Below, one piece after another: positions 1-5,126 of a stretch of 6,776 nt of DNA; position 1 is the stretch's first letter; each line of letters begins with the position of its first letter. The notes beneath the pieces are model-generated. The model did no database searches. It was not told the origin of the DNA and worked only from the letters and a program-made list of their open reading frames with translations. Both the position numbers and the translations under genes were made by a program. This DNA is from Pontiellaceae bacterium (lineage in GTDB: Bacteria; Verrucomicrobiota; Kiritimatiellia; Kiritimatiellales; Tichowtungiaceae). The stretch spans positions 1-6,776 of the forward strand of contig JALOTS010000192.1 of the NCBI GenBank assembly GCA_025457785.1. The letters run 5' to 3'.

Positions 1-13
1 CGCATCTGACTGG

Positions 14-47
14 AACCGCCCGGTGCGGACCCGCATGCCGGGTGGTG
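14..47 (+). ncRNA. Group II intron domain V hairpin (catalytic core)
   Basis: The lower helix pairs 15-23 with 38-46 over nine base pairs with a single G·U wobble (G18·U43). The upper helix pairs 24-27 with 32-35 around the loop GACC (28-31). The dinucleotide UG at 36-37 bulges on the 3' side. The family hallmark is a triad with a G·U pair, then four base pairs, then a 2-nt 3' bulge. Here the triad is C17-G18-C19 (a known CGC variant of the usual AGC), followed by exactly four pairs and the bulge. The upper helix is one pair shorter than the textbook 34-nt domain. The asymmetric bulge fixes the strand as plus. Confidence 0.7.
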
Positions 48-48
48 T

Positions 49-94
49 GGCACCTGTGGCTGGCTGAGAAACCCTCAGTCAGTCACGGGGAGCC
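49..94 (+). ncRNA. Group II intron domain VI hairpin with branch-point A
   Basis: Positions 56-68 pair with 74-86 over thirteen base pairs, including two G·U wobbles (G59·U83, G63·U79), closed by a 5-nt loop (69-73). The helix continues below as 53-55 with 87-89 and 49-51 with 92-94. These flank an internal loop in which A52, G90 and A91 are unpaired. A91 is the natural branch-point candidate, 7-8 nt before a splice site at 97-99. Wobbles placed without breaking the helix suggest a selected RNA structure rather than a DNA palindrome. Confidence 0.65.
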
Positions 95-96
95 GA

Positions 97-330
97 TTAT
101 AAATTCAGGAATATCATGTTGGTTATAAAGTTTGTAGCTAAATATGCAGGAAGCATTAGAGCAAAATATAACTTCTTCTTTGTTTTACAACATCTCAAAA
201 ATAAAAAGTAAATGGGTATAATTATAGCAATGAGTTGAAATAATGGAGCCGAGGGGAATGGAGGGAATAAACACGTCATCGGGATTAGGAATGAAAAGAT
301 TAGAAAGCCATAATTATCTGCATATCCCAT
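97..330 (-). CDS. Unrecognised small hydrophobic protein, possibly cut by the intron
   Basis: I do not recognise this 77-residue product. Starting at the ATG at 330, it has hydrophobic stretches at about residues 8-22, 28-46 and 54-75, with a basic patch (RCCKTKKK) between the last two, so it would be a small membrane protein. The ATG follows AAGGAAAA at good spacing. The frame also extends upstream to a TTG at 426, giving 109 residues, but the nearest Shine-Dalgarno there is 17 nt away, so the shorter form is preferred. The coding sequence is AT-rich (about 33% GC), unlike the pot genes, which suggests foreign origin. Its TAA stop (97-99) sits on the inferred end of the plus-strand group II intron, so the original protein may have been longer. 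Alternatively the frame may be fortuitous, since AT-rich DNA easily reads as hydrophobic residues. Confidence 0.4.
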   Translation of the reverse strand: MGYADNYGFLIFSFLIPMTCLFPPFPSAPLFQLIAIIIPIYFLFLRCCKTKKKLYFALMLPAYLATNFITNMIFLNL

Positions 331-457
331 AGTTTTCCTTTGCTTATCTAACGTCTCAAATGATTTTCGTGAAACGATATTCAGCAATGATACTTTTTGC
401 GAGCAGTTGATTTGAAAATATGCCAAGCGTGTTTCACGTAAATCTCCTGAAGGAAAC

Positions 458-492
458 GGTTCCGACGGAGCGGAACCCTCCCGGGGGAGGGT
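458..492. repeat. Two overlapping, mutually exclusive hairpins
   Basis: A perfect 7-bp inverted repeat, GGTTCCG (458-464) with CGGAACC (471-477), has a 6-nt loop. It overlaps a second perfect one, ACCCTCC (475-481) with GGAGGGT (486-492), with a 4-nt loop. They share 475-477, so one RNA could not form both in full. Neither is followed by a T-run on either strand, so a simple intrinsic terminator is not supported. On the minus strand the pair lies downstream of potD and just upstream of AGGAG (444-448). It could be a dispersed palindromic repeat, a 3'-end stabiliser or a leader structure; the function is unknown. Confidence 0.45.
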
Positions 493-539
493 CGAAGGTT
501 AAAGGCCAGGAAACAGGAGAAAGAGGTCGTTGCGTCACG

Positions 540-558
540 TTCAACTTTTCCCGTTGAA
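540..558. repeat. Short inverted repeat downstream of potD
   Basis: TTCAAC (540-545) pairs with GTTGAA (553-558) around a 7-nt loop. There is no T-run on either side. Together with the hairpins at 578-600 and 458-492 it gives the potD 3' region an unusual density of stem-loops. The role is unknown. Confidence 0.3.
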
Positions 559-577
559 TCTCTCCGTTATTTCCAGA

Positions 578-600
578 CCGTTTTCAATCCTTGGAAACGG
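578..600 (-). terminator. Stem-loop immediately after the potD stop codon
   Basis: On the minus strand, CCGTTTCCAA (600-591) pairs with TTGAAAACGG (587-578) over ten positions with one mismatch and a 3-nt loop. It begins one base after the potD TAA (602-604). Its position suits a transcript 3' end or an exonuclease-blocking hairpin. No U-tract follows (the next bases are TCTGGAAAT), so classic Rho-independent termination is not shown. Confidence 0.35.
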
Positions 601-601
601 G

Positions 602-1639
602 TTATTCGGCGGCTTTGACGGCATCCCAGACGCGGGTGTATTTGTCGTTGTCGGCACCGAGATCGCGGATGACTTCGCTTTTCGCAAGAACCGCCGGGTC
701 AATGAAGATGGCCGGGTTGTCGCGGAATTCCTGGCTGACCAGTTTCTGACCTTCGGTGTTCGGCGAGAGATAGCTGACAAATTCCATGTTTTCGGCGGAA
801 TTTTGCGGTTCCAGAATAAAGTTGATAAAGGCGTGTGCCAGTTCCACCTGATCGGCGTTAGCCGGAATGACCATGTCGTCGCTGGCAATGGATGTGCCCT
901 CTTTGGGAACGAGGAAAGCCAGACCTTCGTTTTCGCCCATGGCTTGCAGGATGTCGCCGTTATAGGAATGAACCAGCAGGAACTCGGCGGAGGAGAGTCC
1001 GCGCAGGGCTTCTTCCACTTCAAACTTGGCGATGTTTTTCTTCCAGCCGATCAGCACCTGCTGCGCTTCGGCGAGTTCTTTATCGCTGGTGGTGTTCAGG
1101 CTGTAACTGAGACTCTTCAGTGCCGCGCCGATGGTTTCGCGCATGTCGTTGAGCAGAGTGCAGCGCTTGGCGACTTCCGGCTTGGCCAGCAGATTCCACG
1201 ACGGCTCCAGTTCACCCAGGCGGGCTTTGTTATAGCCGATGCCGGTTATGCTGATCATGTAGGGAACACTGACTTCCATTTGCGGGTCCCTTGTGAGTGC
1301 CAGATACTGCCGGTCCACGTTTCCAAGGTTTAGAATCAGTTCATGCCTGAGCGGCTGAATCATGCCCTGCTCTTTCATCACGCCGACCATATAGGAGGTC
1401 GGCATAATCAGATCATAGCCCTGTGCGCCGGCTTTGAGCTTGGCGTACATCGCTTCGTTGGAGTCAAAGGTGTCAAGCACGATGCGGCAGTTGTGCTGCT
1501 TTTCAAAGCGTTTGATCACATCGGGATTCATGTAGTCCGCCCAGGTGTAGATATTCAGGACAGGACGGGAATCGGAGCAGCCGTTGAACAGTGCCGCGCA
1601 AAGCGCTCCGAACAGGACTTTTGCTATCATTTTCTTCAT
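602..1639 (-). CDS. potD: Polyamine ABC transporter, substrate-binding lipoprotein
   Basis: This is the extracytoplasmic receptor that captures spermidine or putrescine and delivers it to PotBC. The product is 345 residues, close to E. coli PotD (348). The N-terminus is a lipoprotein signal: KK at 2-3, a hydrophobic core at 8-18, and Cys21 in FNGC, a slightly atypical lipobox. Family landmarks follow: YTWADY (31-36), DSNEAMYAKLKAG (59-71), YDLIMPTSY (75-83), NDMRE (164-168), VIPANA (257-262) and a YLSPN motif (290-294). The amine-contacting acids D165, E168 and D254 are kept, but positions matching E. coli W229, W255 and Q327 are Y226, A252 and I324 (alignment from memory). The ATG at 1639 has GGGAG 8 nt upstream. 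It overlaps the potC stop by four bases, so an upstream-extended reading inside potC is rejected. As last gene of the operon it ends at a hairpin. Function is confident; the exact polyamine is not. Confidence 0.94.
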   Translation of the reverse strand: MKKMIAKVLFGALCAALFNGCSDSRPVLNIYTWADYMNPDVIKRFEKQHNCRIVLDTFDSNEAMYAKLKAGAQGYDLIMPTSYMVGVMKEQGMIQPLRHELILNLGNVDRQYLALTRDPQMEVSVPYMISITGIGYNKARLGELEPSWNLLAKPEVAKRCTLLNDMRETIGAALKSLSYSLNTTSDKELAEAQQVLIGWKKNIAKFEVEEALRGLSSAEFLLVHSYNGDILQAMGENEGLAFLVPKEGTSIASDDMVIPANADQVELAHAFINFILEPQNSAENMEFVSYLSPNTEGQKLVSQEFRDNPAIFIDPAVLAKSEVIRDLGADNDKYTRVWDAVKAAE

Positions 1640-2406
1640 TGTATTTTCTCCCTCATTGTGCGGCTGGCGCTCACCAGCACAAACGTGACCAGCAGCAGGA
1701 TCACCGAGAGTGCATTGATGACGGCCGGCGCGCCGTGTTTCATCATACTGTAGATATGGATCGGCAACGTTGTCGATCCCGGACCGGAAACAAAAAAGGT
1801 GATGACAAAGTCGTCGAGCGACAGGGTAAAGGCCAGCAGTCCGCCCGCCGCGATGCCCGGCATAATCAGCGGAAGCATCACGCGGCGGAAGGCCGTCCAA
1901 TGGCCCGCGCCCAGATCCTGCGCCGCCTCCATCAGCGAAAAATCGAAATCCTGCAGGCGGCTGAGCACCACCATGGCCACGTAACTGATGCAGAACGTGA
2001 CGTGCGCCAGAAAGATGGTAACCAGCCCGAGCTTAACGTTCAGCGCCACAAAAAACAGGAGCAGGCTCATGCCCATCAGAATGTCGGGAACAATCAGCGG
2101 CGAGTAAATCATGCCGTAATGAACCATCTGCAGGCGTGTGCGGTAGCGGTTCAGCGCGAACGCGGCCATCGTGCCGACCACCATTGAAACCAGCGTGGCG
2201 GTCGATGCGATAATCAGTGTGTTCTGCAGGGCGTGCCAGATTTGGCGGTCCTGAAACAGCCGCACGTACCAGCGGACCGTGAAACCGTTCCACGGTCCGC
2301 CGTAGCGGGAGTCGTTAAACGAGTTCACCGACAGAATAACCAGCGGAAGATAGAAAAACACCAGCACGGCCAGCGTGGTGAAAAAGGGAATACGGCTGCG
2401 TTTCAT
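1636..2406 (-). CDS. potC: Polyamine ABC transporter, inner-membrane permease PotC
   Basis: This is one of the two membrane subunits forming the polyamine channel; it pairs with PotB and is driven by the PotA ATPase. The product is 256 residues, the usual length. Hydrophobic segments lie near residues 8-27, 62-84, 97-121, 126-148, 184-206 and 229-247, giving the six expected helices. The cytoplasmic EAA loop that docks on the ATPase is clear at 160-180 (EAAQDLGAG, then RRVMLPLI). The N-terminal FYLPLVILSVNSFN pattern is characteristic of PotC-type (BPD_transp_1) permeases. The ATG at 2406 is preceded by a purine-rich AAGGGGG site and overlaps the potB stop as ATGA. Its own TGA overlaps the potD start in the same way. 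Such overlaps imply translational coupling and fixed stoichiometry. Nothing is missing or broken. Confidence 0.95.
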   Translation of the reverse strand: MKRSRIPFFTTLAVLVFFYLPLVILSVNSFNDSRYGGPWNGFTVRWYVRLFQDRQIWHALQNTLIIASTATLVSMVVGTMAAFALNRYRTRLQMVHYGMIYSPLIVPDILMGMSLLLFFVALNVKLGLVTIFLAHVTFCISYVAMVVLSRLQDFDFSLMEAAQDLGAGHWTAFRRVMLPLIMPGIAAGGLLAFTLSLDDFVITFFVSGPGSTTLPIHIYSMMKHGAPAVINALSVILLLVTFVLVSASRTMREKIQ

Positions 2407-3284
2407 TGCGCGGCCCCCTTCCCTTTTCTCTGCACAACCGGCTGCCGGTAATGATTAACCAGCGTAATCATCAGCGGCACCATCACCGCCAGCGTCAGCA
2501 GCGCCGACAGTGCGCTGGCGTGCGGCAGATTACGATCCACAAAAGTGCGCTGGGCGATTTTATTGCCGATCATTTCGCTGCCCGGCCCGCCGACAATATC
2601 GGGAATCACATACGAACCGAGCGCCGGAATAAACACCATCAGCAGCGCGGTCCAGACCCCGCGACTGATTCCCGGCAGAAAAATGCGCGTAAAGGCGCGG
2701 AACTGCGAAGCCCCGAGATCACGGGCTGCTTCGATGAGTGAATAGTCAAATTTTTCGGCGGCGGCATACACCGGCAGAATGGCAAACGGCAGGTACGTGT
2801 AGATGATCACCAGCAGAACGGTAAACGGATTATAAAGCAGCGTGGCATCCGGCGAACAGAGATGTAAAAACACCAGAGCCTGCTTAAGCATTCCCTCCGG
2901 ATGCAACAGCACTTTCCAGGCAAAAATACGGATTAAAAAATTGGTCCAGAACGGCACAATCACCAGCAGCAGCAAAACGTCGCGGAGGCGCTTCGGAGCA
3001 CGGGCGATACAATAGCCGCAGGGGACCGCCAGCAACAGGCAGACGACGGTGGAGACCAGGCTCAGCCAGACCGTGCGCCAGATAATGGCCGGATAGTTCG
3101 GATTGCGCAGGTCAAACAGTGTGCCGAGCGTCCACCCCTCCCCGATTCCGCCGAACGGTGTGGCTGGTTTAAACGCAATTGCAAAAACGATCAGCGTCGG
3201 AATAATGAAGAAAATTAAAAGCCAGAAGAACGACGGACCGGTGATCAGCCCTTCATGCTTTTTCTTTTTTGAGAGAGTTGTCAT
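2403..3284 (-). CDS. potB: Polyamine ABC transporter, inner-membrane permease PotB
   Basis: This is the second channel-forming permease of the polyamine importer. The product is 293 residues, slightly longer than the roughly 275-285 usual for PotB. A short basic cytoplasmic tail (KKKK at 6-9) comes first. Hydrophobic segments follow at about 16-38, 71-95, 102-125, 153-175, 208-230 and 255-277. The EAA loop is at 185-205 (EAARDLGAS, then RIFLPGI). A PFWTNFLIRIFAW stretch at 111-123 and a VIPDIVGGPGSEMIGN stretch at 226-241 are typical of PotB and help separate it from PotC. The ATG at 3284 has GAGGAG about 11 nt upstream, inside the end of potA, and forms an ATGA overlap with the potA stop. 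The C-terminus runs on in a basic tail, KGKGAAQ. Confidence 0.95.
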   Translation of the reverse strand: MTTLSKKKKHEGLITGPSFFWLLIFFIIPTLIVFAIAFKPATPFGGIGEGWTLGTLFDLRNPNYPAIIWRTVWLSLVSTVVCLLLAVPCGYCIARAPKRLRDVLLLLVIVPFWTNFLIRIFAWKVLLHPEGMLKQALVFLHLCSPDATLLYNPFTVLLVIIYTYLPFAILPVYAAAEKFDYSLIEAARDLGASQFRAFTRIFLPGISRGVWTALLMVFIPALGSYVIPDIVGGPGSEMIGNKIAQRTFVDRNLPHASALSALLTLAVMVPLMITLVNHYRQPVVQRKGKGAAQ

Positions 3285-4438
3285 TCGGGTACAGACTCCT
3301 CTTCCATATCGGGCAGCACCAGCAGATTTTCATCTTCGGCCTTATAGCGCTCCAGCATGCAGGAGTCGTCGGCGAACCACGACAGCCAGACGGTTTCGCC
3401 CCAGATGATCGGGCGGGTATCGAGCAGATAATGACGGTGCTGCTGGTTGACACCCAGACGGTAATCATCGACCCGAACCCAGTATTTGGTATGCGACCCG
3501 AGATAAATCACATCTTCAACGGTACCCTGCACCACGTTGAGACTGGACGCTTCGTCCGGCTTTTCACGCGAGATTTTAAATTTTTCAGGCCGCAGACTCA
3601 GATGCACCGCATTCCCCGTTTGAAGTCCCTTATCGTTCCACGCCAGCACATCCGGAAAGCCTTCGATTTTCAGCCGGCAGTATGACCCGTCCAGCACGCC
3701 GGTCACGGTCCCGTCGAAGAAGTTGGTGTCCCCGATGAATGCGGCCACAAAACTGCTGCGGGGCGCTTCATAAATTTCGGCAGGCGAACCGATCTGTTCA
3801 ATACGCCCGCGATTCATCGCCGCAATGCGATCGCTGATGCCCATCGCCTCGCCCTGATCGTGCGTCACATAAACAAACGTAATGCCGACCTCATCGTGAA
3901 TCGCGTCGAGATCCACCAGCATCCGCTGGCGAAGTTTCAGATCAAGCGCCGCCAGCGGCTCGTCGAGCAGCAGCACCTGCGGACGGTTAATCAGCGCACG
4001 GGCAATCGCGACGCGCTGTTTCTGCCCGCCGCTGATTTCGGTCACCTTGCGGCCGGCATAGTCCTCCATCTGAATCAGCTCAAGCATCCGGGAGACCTCT
4101 TTATCGATCTCGCCCTTGGTCCAGCGGGCCATACGCGGACCGAAGGCAATATTTTCGCGGATGGTTAAATGAGGAAACAGCGCATAATTTTGAAACACGG
4201 TGTTCACCTTGCGTTCATGCGGCGGCAGGCCGGTGATGTCGCGCCCATCGAGGATAATTCGCCCTGCGTCCGGATCTTCAAAACCGGCGCAGCAGCGCAA
4301 CAGAGTGGTTTTGCCGCAGCCGGACGGACCCAGCAGAGAAAAAATCTCCCCCTTATTGACGGAGAAGGAAACAGAATCCACGGCGCGAATGTCGCCGTAA
4401 TGTTTTGAAACCCCCTCAAATACAAGAAAATCGGACAT
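3281..4438 (-). CDS. potA: Polyamine ABC transporter, ATP-binding subunit PotA
   Basis: This cytoplasmic ATPase powers spermidine/putrescine import through PotBC. Its 385 residues compare with 378 in E. coli PotA. The nucleotide-binding domain fills about residues 4-235. It has Walker A GPSGCGKTT (37-45), Q-loop Q83, signature ISGGQKQR (135-142, normally LSGGQ), Walker B LLLDEP (156-161), D-loop LAALD (162-166) and switch His H193 in THDQ. A beta-rich TOBE-type regulatory domain follows, from about 240 to the C-terminus, which ends in a very acidic tail. The start at 4438 gives MSDFLVFEGVSKHYG, the normal family N-terminus, with GGAG 9 nt upstream. An in-frame ATG at 4492 would add 18 non-homologous residues, and the predicted promoter's transcription start falls downstream of it, so it is rejected. 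This is the first gene of the potABCD operon. The order and the TOBE domain exclude most other importer ATPases, though CysA, FbpC and MalK are relatives. Confidence 0.95.
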   Translation of the reverse strand: MSDFLVFEGVSKHYGDIRAVDSVSFSVNKGEIFSLLGPSGCGKTTLLRCCAGFEDPDAGRIILDGRDITGLPPHERKVNTVFQNYALFPHLTIRENIAFGPRMARWTKGEIDKEVSRMLELIQMEDYAGRKVTEISGGQKQRVAIARALINRPQVLLLDEPLAALDLKLRQRMLVDLDAIHDEVGITFVYVTHDQGEAMGISDRIAAMNRGRIEQIGSPAEIYEAPRSSFVAAFIGDTNFFDGTVTGVLDGSYCRLKIEGFPDVLAWNDKGLQTGNAVHLSLRPEKFKISREKPDEASSLNVVQGTVEDVIYLGSHTKYWVRVDDYRLGVNQQHRHYLLDTRPIIWGETVWLSWFADDSCMLERYKAEDENLLVLPDMEEESVPE

Positions 4439-4447
4439 GTCACACCG

Positions 4448-4451
4448 CTCC
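4448..4451 (-). promoter_or_regulatory. Ribosome binding site that fixes the potA start
   Basis: The minus-strand GGAG ends 9 nt before the ATG at 4438. The alternative ATG at 4492 has only a weak AACGG upstream. This, and the promoter position, decides the start. Confidence 0.5.
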
Positions 4452-4494
4452 GGTTCAAAAAAACTGACGAATCTTCTAGTGTAAAAGCCCATCC

Positions 4495-4523
4495 GTTACA
4501 AGCGCCCGCAATAAAAACTTCAA
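4495..4523 (-). promoter_or_regulatory. Sigma70-like promoter for potABCD
   Basis: On the minus strand the -35 box is TTGAAG (4523-4518) and the -10 box TGTAAC (4500-4495), each matching consensus at four of six positions, separated by an ideal 17-nt spacer. Transcription would start near 4487-4489, leaving a leader of about 50 nt before potA. No recognised operator or riboswitch is visible in that leader. The rest of the 4439-4703 intergenic region is AT/GC-mixed. It shows only a weak 5-bp stem (4564-4568 with 4577-4581) and no ORF with a convincing start. Confidence 0.5.
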
Positions 4524-4690
4524 CCGGCTTTTTGCGCAGTCAGAGATGGTTCACTCATGAAGCGCTCCAGGGCCGCGGAGCCGCAGTCAAAGAAAGAACG
4601 GGATAAAAATAACGGAACGGGGAATAGATACTTCCCTGCTTTCATACTTCGGCACGGTCTTTTCCGCCCGCAACCTGTTCCGCCTGAATT

Positions 4691-4704
4691 GATTTGATCA
4701 AATC
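4691..4704. repeat. Perfect 14-bp palindrome at the end of the glycosidase gene
   Basis: GATTTGATCAAATC reads identically on both strands and its right end shares base 4704 with the TAG stop codon (4704-4706) of the downstream glycosidase frame. It has no spacer, so it forms a DNA dyad rather than a good RNA hairpin, and could be a site for a dimeric regulator. It lies about 170 nt upstream of the potA promoter's -35 box. Chance cannot be excluded for one 14-mer. Confidence 0.35.
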
Positions 4705-5126
4705 TACTTCTGATCGGGATTTACAACGTCTGCCTTCAGCCGGGAAAAAAATTCGAAATCGGTGCATTTCAATTGCGCGCTGAACTGCCAATTCCCGCCG
4801 CCCTGAATGACTTTGATCAGAAAATGATTCCACCCCTGCTTTAAGGGAAGCGCTTTGCATTCGATATCACCCGGTATCATCGGCCCGGTTCGCTTTTTTT
4901 CAGAAATCAGTTTTCCGTTCAGCCAGATTTTGTGGGCATCGTCGGCCCCGGCAATCAAATCCAGTTTCGGCATATCCGGCTCAACCAGCAGGTCGTCAAG
5001 TGAACGCGGGCTCCACAGCCAGAAGCTCAAATAAGCCGCCGCGTTATCCGTCGGCCCGGTTAAATTCCCCGGTATCCATTGCGCCGGCGGTCTTCCATTC
5101 GCAGCCGGAACTCTTTTTATTTTCAA
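4704..5126 (-). pseudogene. C-terminal module of the glycosidase, in a shifted frame
   Basis: This 140-codon frame most likely encodes the last module of the GH2 protein upstream rather than a separate gene. Recognisable content starts at about DNAAAYLSFWLWSP (residues 27-40) and continues with LDLIAGADDAHKIWLNGKL (55-73) and LPLKQGWNHFLIKV (93-106). This is the pattern of a beta-sandwich module with a DD..K.WLNG core, common at the C-termini of secreted carbohydrate enzymes in planctomycetes and relatives. The only start available near its beginning is a TTG at 5126 with no good ribosome binding site, and the next ATG falls inside the module. The preceding frame runs open 83 nt into it and stops at TAA (5044-5046), so one base too many (or two missing) somewhere in 5044-5126 separates the two halves. 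Either the gene is broken or the sequence has an error. Confidence 0.6.

Larger units (their letters stand above)
1..98 (+). mobile_element. 3' end of a group II intron (domains V and VI), partial
   Basis: Group II introns are self-splicing RNAs and retroelements; their 3' ends carry a conserved catalytic domain V followed by domain VI with the branch-point adenosine. Here a domain V-like hairpin (14-47) is followed at once by a long domain VI-like hairpin (49-94) and then CCGATTAT, resembling many bacterial intron ends. Both the order and the spacing fit. The right boundary is placed at about 97-99 because the unpaired A at 91 would then be 7-8 nt from the splice site, as the family requires. 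Everything upstream, including domains I-IV and any intron-encoded reverse transcriptase, would lie left of position 1. An in-frame TGA at 7-9 could be the end of such a protein but cannot be tested here. The class is not assigned. The structure was read by eye, with no covariance search. Confidence 0.72.

Noticed and set aside
1..9. C-terminus of an intron-encoded reverse transcriptase (frame ending in TGA at 7-9)
   Set aside because: Only two codons would be visible, which is no evidence; it needs the sequence to the left.
458..600. Classic Rho-independent terminator for potD
   Set aside because: None of the stem-loops is followed by a run of U on the minus strand; only the hairpin at 578-600 is kept, as a tentative 3'-end structure.
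530..1333. A 267-codon open frame on the plus strand antisense to potD
   Set aside because: It lies wholly opposite a complete, motif-rich potD and has no recognisable domain; long antisense frames are expected from biased codon use in GC-rich genes.
1640..1900. N-terminal extension of PotD upstream of 1639
   Set aside because: The extension overlaps potC in another frame, has no signal peptide, and the ATG at 1639 has a strong GGGAG site followed by a lipoprotein signal.
4439..4492. Longer PotA starting at 4492
   Set aside because: The extra 18 residues do not resemble PotA, its ribosome binding site is weak, and the predicted transcription start lies downstream of it.
4642..4860. A 72-codon minus-strand frame overlapping the glycosidase end
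   Set aside because: It is out of frame with the DD..K.WLNG module, which is clearly the coding frame, and has no domain content of its own.
5044..5046. Programmed +1 frameshift at the glycosidase stop
   Set aside because: The context GGA TAA C has no re-pairing possibility like the CUU UGA site of prfB, and no upstream Shine-Dalgarno-like stimulator was seen; an indel or sequence error is simpler.
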